Shown piece by piece: positions 6,173 through 9,583 of a stretch of 9,583 nt of DNA (position 1 is the first letter of the stretch; every line of letters begins with the position of its first letter). The stretch covers positions 1 through 9,583 of the forward strand of contig JACCSL010000062.1 in assembly GCA_013812995.1 (NCBI GenBank), in the 5' to 3' direction. This stretch comes from Ardenticatenales bacterium. Lineage in GTDB: Bacteria > Chloroflexota > Anaerolineae > Ardenticatenales > Ardenticatenaceae. A program made the translations under genes and the position numbers. The notes under the pieces are model-generated. The model was not told the DNA's origin and ran no database searches. It saw only the letters and a list, made by a program, of their open reading frames with translations.

Positions 6173-6859
6173 ATGATGTTGCAAACGTTCCAGAAATGGT
6201 ACCCAGCAAAATGGGAACTTGCTAAAACCGATAGAAACCTCTTCTGGTTGGCGTGGCTCTTGCACCTGCCACTCCCCGTCTTTCTATTCTATGCTATTGC
6301 CAATGGGGATTGGCCCAATATCCTCGGCAATAGTCTTGCCATTGCTGTCTCCTTTGCGCCACGCTGGATAGAGTCACGCTCGCAGAACCGCTTCCCCGCG
6401 CTTGGTGAGTTTGCCATCGCCCTCACCCTATTTGTCGAGACGTTGGGGCGCACCTTTCATCTCTATGAGGAGAAAGCGAACCTGCAACACCTCTACGAGG
6501 AACTCTGGCAGTACGATACCTACGCGCATGGCATCGAGATTGGCGCGCTAGTGACCTTCATCGTCCTCCTCCTGTATGCCTTCTTATTAGAACACAAGGT
6601 GGACTATGATAGCTGGTTCGTGATTCTGATGGGGGTTGCCTTTGGGTTCGCGTTGGGTGGGGCATGGGAAATCTTCGAGTGGACCATCGACCTGCTCTTC
6701 GATGCGGGCTACCAGGATGGGCTCAACGATACGATGGTAGATATTCTGGCGGGGGCGGTCGGGGCCTTCATCGGCAGCTTGGCGGCCAGATCCTATCGTC
6801 GCAGGAATGGTGATAAAGAGGTCAAGGAAGAGTTACCGATATTTTATGAATGGTTCTGA
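6173..6859 (+). CDS. YjdF/DUF2238-like integral membrane protein
   Basis: The 228-residue protein has about six hydrophobic segments (roughly 22-42, 47-62, 78-92, 118-139, 147-165, 187-205). Its motif pattern, YDTYAHGIEIG (114-124), GGAWEIFEW (162-170) and DGLNDTMVDILAGAVGAFIG (182-201), matches the YjdF/DUF2238 inner-membrane family, whose biochemical role is not established. The tail is basic then acidic (RRRNGDKEVKEE). The open frame reaches back to 5795 across the thioredoxin gene, but AAAGGGGG lies immediately before the tandem ATGs at 6173 and 6176, so the start is here; either ATG could be used. It is divergent from the thioredoxin gene and ends in a strong terminator. Codon use is less GC-rich than the neighbours. 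Confidence 0.8.
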   Translation: MMLQTFQKWYPAKWELAKTDRNLFWLAWLLHLPLPVFLFYAIANGDWPNILGNSLAIAVSFAPRWIESRSQNRFPALGEFAIALTLFVETLGRTFHLYEEKANLQHLYEELWQYDTYAHGIEIGALVTFIVLLLYAFLLEHKVDYDSWFVILMGVAFGFALGGAWEIFEWTIDLLFDAGYQDGLNDTMVDILAGAVGAFIGSLAARSYRRRNGDKEVKEELPIFYEWF

Positions 6860-6864
6860 AATCC

Positions 6865-6897
6865 AAAAGGCCGGAAGCATGGGGCTTCCGGCCTTTT
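6865..6897. terminator. Bidirectional intrinsic terminator
   Basis: A perfect 14-bp inverted repeat (6865-6878 with 6884-6897; AAAAGGCCGGAAGC and its complement) encloses a 5-base loop, with A and T runs on the two outer sides. It sits between the convergent ends of the YjdF-like gene (6859) and the LiaI-like gene (6915) and can end transcription from both sides. Confidence 0.93.
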
Positions 6898-6914
6898 GTA
6901 ATCGTTTGGCCCAC

Positions 6915-7568
6915 TCAGGAGCGTACGGGGCGGCGGTCGTCGCTGGGCTCGTGGATGGGGGTCTCGGTCATCCAGGGCGAGTCGTCCAGCTCGTAGACAG
7001 GGCGCTCGCGATATGGGGACTGTCCCGCCGAGGGACGCTCCTTGCGCCGCAAGAAGTAGAAGCCCGCCGCGACGAGCAGCACGGGTATCAGAATTCCCAG
7101 GTCCGTCATCATGCCGCTGATGTTAAGCAGCGCCTCGAAGAAGATAGCTCCGACCACGAACATCCCGAGCCCGACCTGCGCCATGCGCTCCCCCACCTTG
7201 ACCGTGCCAGGCTTGCGGGCCAGGTCGCCGTAGAAGGTCAGACCGAGCCCCAACGCGGTCGGGAATATGAGTGTCCACGCATAGGCCCAGCTCTCCCAGT
7301 GATTGACGGTGTTCTGGTAGAGCAGCAGCAGTCCGAGAGCAGTAATCATACTGGCGGGAATGGTTAGCCCTGCCGCGCGCTTTCCCATCTCTTTAACCAT
7401 CAGAAAAAGGAAGGCACCGGGCATAATCACAAAGAGGGGCCATGCCATACTCCAGAAATCGTACCCCAGCATCTGCGAGAAGAGCAGCAGCCCGCCCAGG
7501 CCCACCAACGCCATCCCCCGGCGACTCCGTCGCTTCCCGTGACGGCGTATAACTTCATGTCCCATCAT
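6915..7568 (-). CDS. LiaI/LiaF-like multi-helix membrane protein
   Basis: This 217-residue protein has a basic N-terminus (RRHGKRRSRRG), then about six membrane helices (19-34, 40-58, 69-85, 94-113, 127-147, 157-174) and a hydrophilic charged tail of about 43 residues. The stretch GYDFWSMAWPLFVIMPGAFL resembles the transmembrane region of LiaI/LiaF-type proteins (domains with a WPLxLIxxG signature), which in Bacillota act in cell-envelope stress sensing. A second, weaker copy of the motif occurs at WAYAWTLIFPTALGLGL. No C-terminal LiaF beta domain is present, so the assignment is to the membrane module only. Tandem ATGs at 7568 and 7565 follow AGGAAGGA; the second is the better spaced, the first is listed. 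The role is unknown. Confidence 0.7.
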   Translation of the reverse strand: MMGHEVIRRHGKRRSRRGMALVGLGGLLLFSQMLGYDFWSMAWPLFVIMPGAFLFLMVKEMGKRAAGLTIPASMITALGLLLLYQNTVNHWESWAYAWTLIFPTALGLGLTFYGDLARKPGTVKVGERMAQVGLGMFVVGAIFFEALLNISGMMTDLGILIPVLLVAAGFYFLRRKERPSAGQSPYRERPVYELDDSPWMTETPIHEPSDDRRPVRS

Positions 7569-7707
7569 GCGTTCCTTCCTAAATACCCGATTGTGAGTAG
7601 CTATGCTTTTCGCGCAGTACGAGCGGCGCGACTGCCAGGTTGCGCCTTGCCGAAGTCCGGCTTTAGCGTAGAGTTCTAGTCCGGTAAAACAGCGGATTTT
7701 GTTGAAA

Positions 7708-7715
7708 AGAGGAGG
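7708..7715 (+). promoter_or_regulatory. Ribosome binding site setting a GTG start
   Basis: AGAGGAGG lies seven bases before the GTG at 7723. This supports GTG as the start and rules out the upstream in-frame TTG at 7699, which overlaps no such site and would add residues before the receiver fold. Confidence 0.8.
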
Positions 7716-7722
7716 CTCATCG

Positions 7723-8109
7723 GTGACGAAAAAGGTGCTGGTGGTGGATGACGAGGAAGATGTGCGCGGCCTGCTGGCCGCGATTCTGAAGGAGCACTGC
7801 TATGAGGTAGTGATGGCTGCCAACCCTCTTGAAGCCTTCGACAGGCTTCAGGAAGAGCGCCCCGATATGATCGTGCTTGACATCATGATGCCCTACATGG
7901 AAGGACATACCTTCATCGAGGAGCTGGAGGCGCGCGACCTGTGGCCGCAGATTCCGGTGTTGGTGCTAACGGCCAGCCACATTGATTACAACTTCGCGCA
8001 GCGCAAGCTCGGGGCACAGCACTGTATGCTCAAGCCCCTGGAAGTCGATGAGTTCGTGCAGCGAATCCATGTGCTCATTGGCAAGGCGCAGACGCGCGGC
8101 AAAAAATAG
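7723..8109 (+). CDS. Stand-alone response regulator receiver (CheY-like)
   Basis: The 128-residue protein is a single receiver domain with no output domain. The acidic pair D9-D10 (VLVVDDEED), the phospho-acceptor D53 (IVLDIMMP), T83 (LVLTAS) and K104 (MLKP) are all in place, so it should accept phosphate from a histidine kinase or phosphotransfer protein and act by protein contact. The start is a GTG with a strong ribosome site. The 154 bases upstream also serve the divergent LiaI-like gene; a poor TTGCCG-16-TAGAGT pair is the best plus-strand promoter I see. It shares with the receiver at 8174-8545 the block LGA-x2-C-x2-KP-x-EVD, showing common ancestry. No cognate kinase is visible in the window. 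Confidence 0.95.
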   Translation: MTKKVLVVDDEEDVRGLLAAILKEHCYEVVMAANPLEAFDRLQEERPDMIVLDIMMPYMEGHTFIEELEARDLWPQIPVLVLTASHIDYNFAQRKLGAQHCMLKPLEVDEFVQRIHVLIGKAQTRGKK

Positions 8110-8173
8110 CGCAGGCGTCCGTTGGAGTTGGATGAGGAGGAAGCCCTCAGAAAGCAGCGGAGAATGGGAGGAC

Positions 8174-8545
8174 TTATTTCCCTGCTGCTGCCAGTATGGC
8201 GCGAACGCGCCCAAGCAGGTCATCCACCTCGAAGGGCTTCCGAATACACCGCTCCGCGCCTAGCCGCTTAGCGGCCGTGTTATAGGCCGCTTCATGGGCG
8301 GTCAGGACGAGAATGGGAATGGCACTCTCCTGCTGATCAAGCTCAAGCATGAGGCTGAGTCCGTCCATGTTGAGCATCATCATGTCCAGAACGATCAGGT
8401 CCGGGGTGAAGAGGGCGAGTTTCTTCAAGGCGACCAGACCATCCTCAGCAAACTTCACCTGGTAGCCTCCCAGGCTATGCAGGACCAGCCCCACCACTTC
8501 CCGCACCTCTGGCTCGTCGTCTACCACCAGGATGGTTTGTGCCAT
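8174..8545 (-). CDS. Stand-alone response regulator receiver with Pro-to-Leu change
   Basis: This 123-residue single receiver domain has D9-D10 (ILVVDDEPE), phospho-acceptor D54 (LIVLDMMMLNMDG), T82 (LVLTAH) and K103 (IRKPF). The proline usually found four residues after the phospho-acceptor is leucine (L58), which may alter the loop used in activation and partner docking. It converges on the receiver at 7723-8109 with a 64-base gap in which I see no clear terminator. AAGGGA about 11 bases before the ATG is the likely ribosome site. It may be co-transcribed with the 112-residue gene upstream of it (51-base gap). Output is presumably by protein contact since no DNA-binding domain is present. 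Confidence 0.94.
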   Translation of the reverse strand: MAQTILVVDDEPEVREVVGLVLHSLGGYQVKFAEDGLVALKKLALFTPDLIVLDMMMLNMDGLSLMLELDQQESAIPILVLTAHEAAYNTAAKRLGAERCIRKPFEVDDLLGRVRAILAAAGK

Positions 8546-8571
8546 CTTGCATCATGTCCCTTCACGAACTA

Positions 8572-8602
8572 TTTTGATGTAGGATATGATTCAATATCAA
8601 AA
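8572..8602. repeat. AT-rich nested inverted repeat between two minus-strand genes
   Basis: TTTTGAT (8572-8578) and ATCAAAA (8596-8602) form an outer inverted repeat, and GATAT/ATATC (8583-8587 and 8594-8598) an inner one. The element covers the stop codon of the 112-residue gene and lies about 27 bases upstream of the receiver start at 8545. The AT-only character argues against a terminator; an operator is possible. Confidence 0.35.
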
Positions 8603-8935
8603 AAACTTCTCGGGGGGCTGGAGAATTTGCCGCTGCTCCTCGGAGATGGCCTGCCAGGCAGTGTCCACGGCTTTCTTGGCATTATGGTAGTTCAGGAGCG
8701 TGTCCGCCAGCTGCTGCGCAGTGGGCCAATCCACCCCATTAATGCTCTTGGTATTCCGACCCGCAACCAGATCAGCCGGAAATTCGCCTTCCACATTGGT
8801 CATCACGACCTTTTTCCACTCACGCAAGGAAGTGGCAGTCTGGGTAACGAGCGCGCCATACTGCTCGGCGCGGGCACTGGCGGCCTGAAGGGCAGCTATG
8901 GCTCTCTGGTAGTTGCTGATGGGATCCTCTGTCAT
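8597..8935 (-). CDS. Small helical protein of unknown function (112 residues)
   Basis: I do not recognise this family with confidence. The product is predicted mostly helical: a long N-terminal helix (about 6-47, rich in Ala and Gln), a loop with GEFPADLVAGR and NGVDW (50-70), then a second helical part PTAQQLADTLLNYHNAKKAV and AWQAISEEQRQIL, ending QPPEKFF. There is no signal peptide or membrane helix. The frame continues upstream to 9058, but the added residues are arginine- and leucine-rich without a domain pattern, whereas AAAGGA eight bases before the ATG at 8935 marks a good start. It lies between two stand-alone receivers and may be transcribed with the one downstream, so a role as a receiver partner is conceivable but unsupported. 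Confidence 0.75.
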   Translation of the reverse strand: MTEDPISNYQRAIAALQAASARAEQYGALVTQTATSLREWKKVVMTNVEGEFPADLVAGRNTKSINGVDWPTAQQLADTLLNYHNAKKAVDTAWQAISEEQRQILQPPEKFF

Positions 8936-9051
8936 CAATTGTATCCTTTGGCTCTTCAAAAGCAGAAATAGTAGGGTTGTATCGACACAGTTTAAGACAC
9001 GTCGCTTCCCTGTGCAATGCCTTCGTATCCTCGCTACCCCTTCTCCATCAA

Positions 9052-9080
9052 TCGTCATGGGCGTAAGAGGTCGTTACAAT
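9052..9080 (+). promoter_or_regulatory. Predicted promoter of the third receiver gene
   Basis: TCGTCA (9052-9057) and TACAAT (9075-9080) are 17 bases apart; the -10 has five of six consensus bases, the -35 four. Transcription would start near 9087, leaving a leader of about 30 bases. The rest of the 182-base divergent spacer (8936-9117) shows no other strong element; on the minus strand TACTAT (RC of 8970-8975 region) is a weak -10 for the small gene. Confidence 0.4.
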
Positions 9081-9117
9081 CTACTTCATCTCTATGATCC
9101 GAGGAGAAGAAGCACGA

Positions 9118-9495
9118 ATGGTGGGACATATTCTGGTGGTGGATGATGATCTGCCGCTACAACGGTTTATCAGGGAAGTGCTTGAGAGCGAGGGCTACCG
9201 CACCGAAGCCGCGTCGGATGGCCTGGAAGCACTTGAGCGTATCGCCGCCCATCGCCCTCTCCTTGTTGTGCTAGACCTGCGAATGCCCCGGCTCAATGGC
9301 TCTGGACTTGTAACGCGCCTGCAAGAGCAACATGACGATCTGCCAATCCTTGTGATCTCCGCCTATCGAGAAGTCCATGATCTGGCGCGACAGATGAACA
9401 TCGCAGAATCGCTCCTCAAGCCTTTTGAGTTGGATGATCTGCTACAGGCAGTCGCGCGACTGATGCATCGTGAGGGGGACAACACTAACCCTTGA
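9118..9495 (+). CDS. Stand-alone response regulator receiver
   Basis: The 125-residue protein is a single receiver domain: acidic cluster D9-D11 (ILVVDDDLP), phospho-acceptor D53 (LVVLDLRMPRLNG), S81 at the conserved Ser/Thr position (LVISAY) and K101 (LLKPF). All switch residues are present and no output domain follows; the tail MHREGDNTNP is short and polar. An ATG 24 bases upstream (9094) is in frame, but it lies before GAGGAGAAG, which serves as ribosome site for the ATG at 9118, and the receiver fold begins right after 9118. It is less similar to the other two receivers in the window than they are to each other, lacking their LGA-x2-C block. It stands alone between its promoter and a strong terminator. 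Confidence 0.95.
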   Translation: MVGHILVVDDDLPLQRFIREVLESEGYRTEAASDGLEALERIAAHRPLLVVLDLRMPRLNGSGLVTRLQEQHDDLPILVISAYREVHDLARQMNIAESLLKPFELDDLLQAVARLMHREGDNTNP

Positions 9496-9519
9496 GAATG
9501 TTTGTGACAAAATAGAAGC

Positions 9520-9549
9520 AAAAAGCGCCCCGCAACGGGGGCGCTTTTT
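9520..9549 (+). terminator. Intrinsic terminator after the third receiver gene
   Basis: A perfect 12-bp stem (9520-9531 with 9538-9549; AAAAAGCGCCCC and its complement), a 6-base loop and a run of five T follow the stop codon at 9495 by 24 bases. The A run on the other side would also let it work on the minus strand. The last 34 bases of the window hold nothing I can assign. Confidence 0.93.
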
Positions 9550-9583
9550 AGTTGACACGTTCTCACCCTGACCAGGTCATGCC

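Noticed and set aside
8110..8173. Terminator between the convergent receivers
   Set aside because: Only an interrupted AGCAGC/GCTGCT pairing that runs into the coding end of the minus-strand gene; no T run.
8664..8690. HxxK pattern (YHNAKK) in the 112-residue protein as a histidine phosphotransfer site
   Set aside because: The residue after the lysine is Lys, not Gly, and only about 28 residues follow, too few for the rest of a four-helix HPt bundle.
9552..9583. TTGACA at 9552-9557 as a promoter -35 for a gene to the right
   Set aside because: The hexamer 17 bases on is GGTCAT, a poor -10, and the window ends before any start codon can be judged.
1..9583. CRISPR array, insertion sequence, tRNA or rRNA
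   Set aside because: I looked for these because CHAT proteins can accompany CRISPR systems. No regularly spaced repeats, transposase or recognisable RNA gene is present.

Overview
The window is about 60% GC with tightly packed genes: no gap between genes exceeds about 190 bases and no RNA gene was found. Gene content suggests a soil or thermophilic filamentous bacterium of the Chloroflexota, perhaps Ktedonobacteria: a TPR-CHAT protein beside an ECF sigma factor, a ubiquitin-like/Mut7-C protein, a tandem thioredoxin and several single-domain response regulators. This placement is inference from gene content, not from a marker gene.

Left part (1-6103, all minus strand). Read in transcription order: a two-domain thioredoxin (start 6103), a Mut7-C family protein whose ATG directly follows the thioredoxin TAA, an ECF-type sigma factor 11 bases later, a 90-base spacer, a 207-residue protein resembling an anti-sigma factor, a 961-residue TPR-CHAT putative caspase-like protease, a 95-base spacer with a good promoter, and the start of a secreted subtilisin-like protease that leaves the window. 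The central trio (sigma, anti-sigma-like, TPR-CHAT) is the most interesting part. It resembles in composition the TPR-CHAT / Csx30 / RpoE set of type III-E CRISPR systems, where a CHAT protease cuts an inhibitor that holds a sigma factor, but no CRISPR component is present here. The two spacers that precede the anti-sigma-like gene and the subtilase gene share a roughly 15-base box followed by GTGTATTTT, which suggests that the two transcription units share a regulator.

Middle part (6104-7568). A divergent spacer separates the thioredoxin operon from a YjdF/DUF2238-like membrane protein on the plus strand. A perfect 14-bp hairpin terminator lies between it and a convergent six-helix LiaI/LiaF-like membrane protein.

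Right part (7569-9583). Three stand-alone CheY-like receiver proteins (7723 plus, 8545 minus, 9118 plus) surround an unrecognised 112-residue helical protein (8935 minus). None has an output domain and no histidine kinase is in the window. The last receiver ends in a strong intrinsic terminator.
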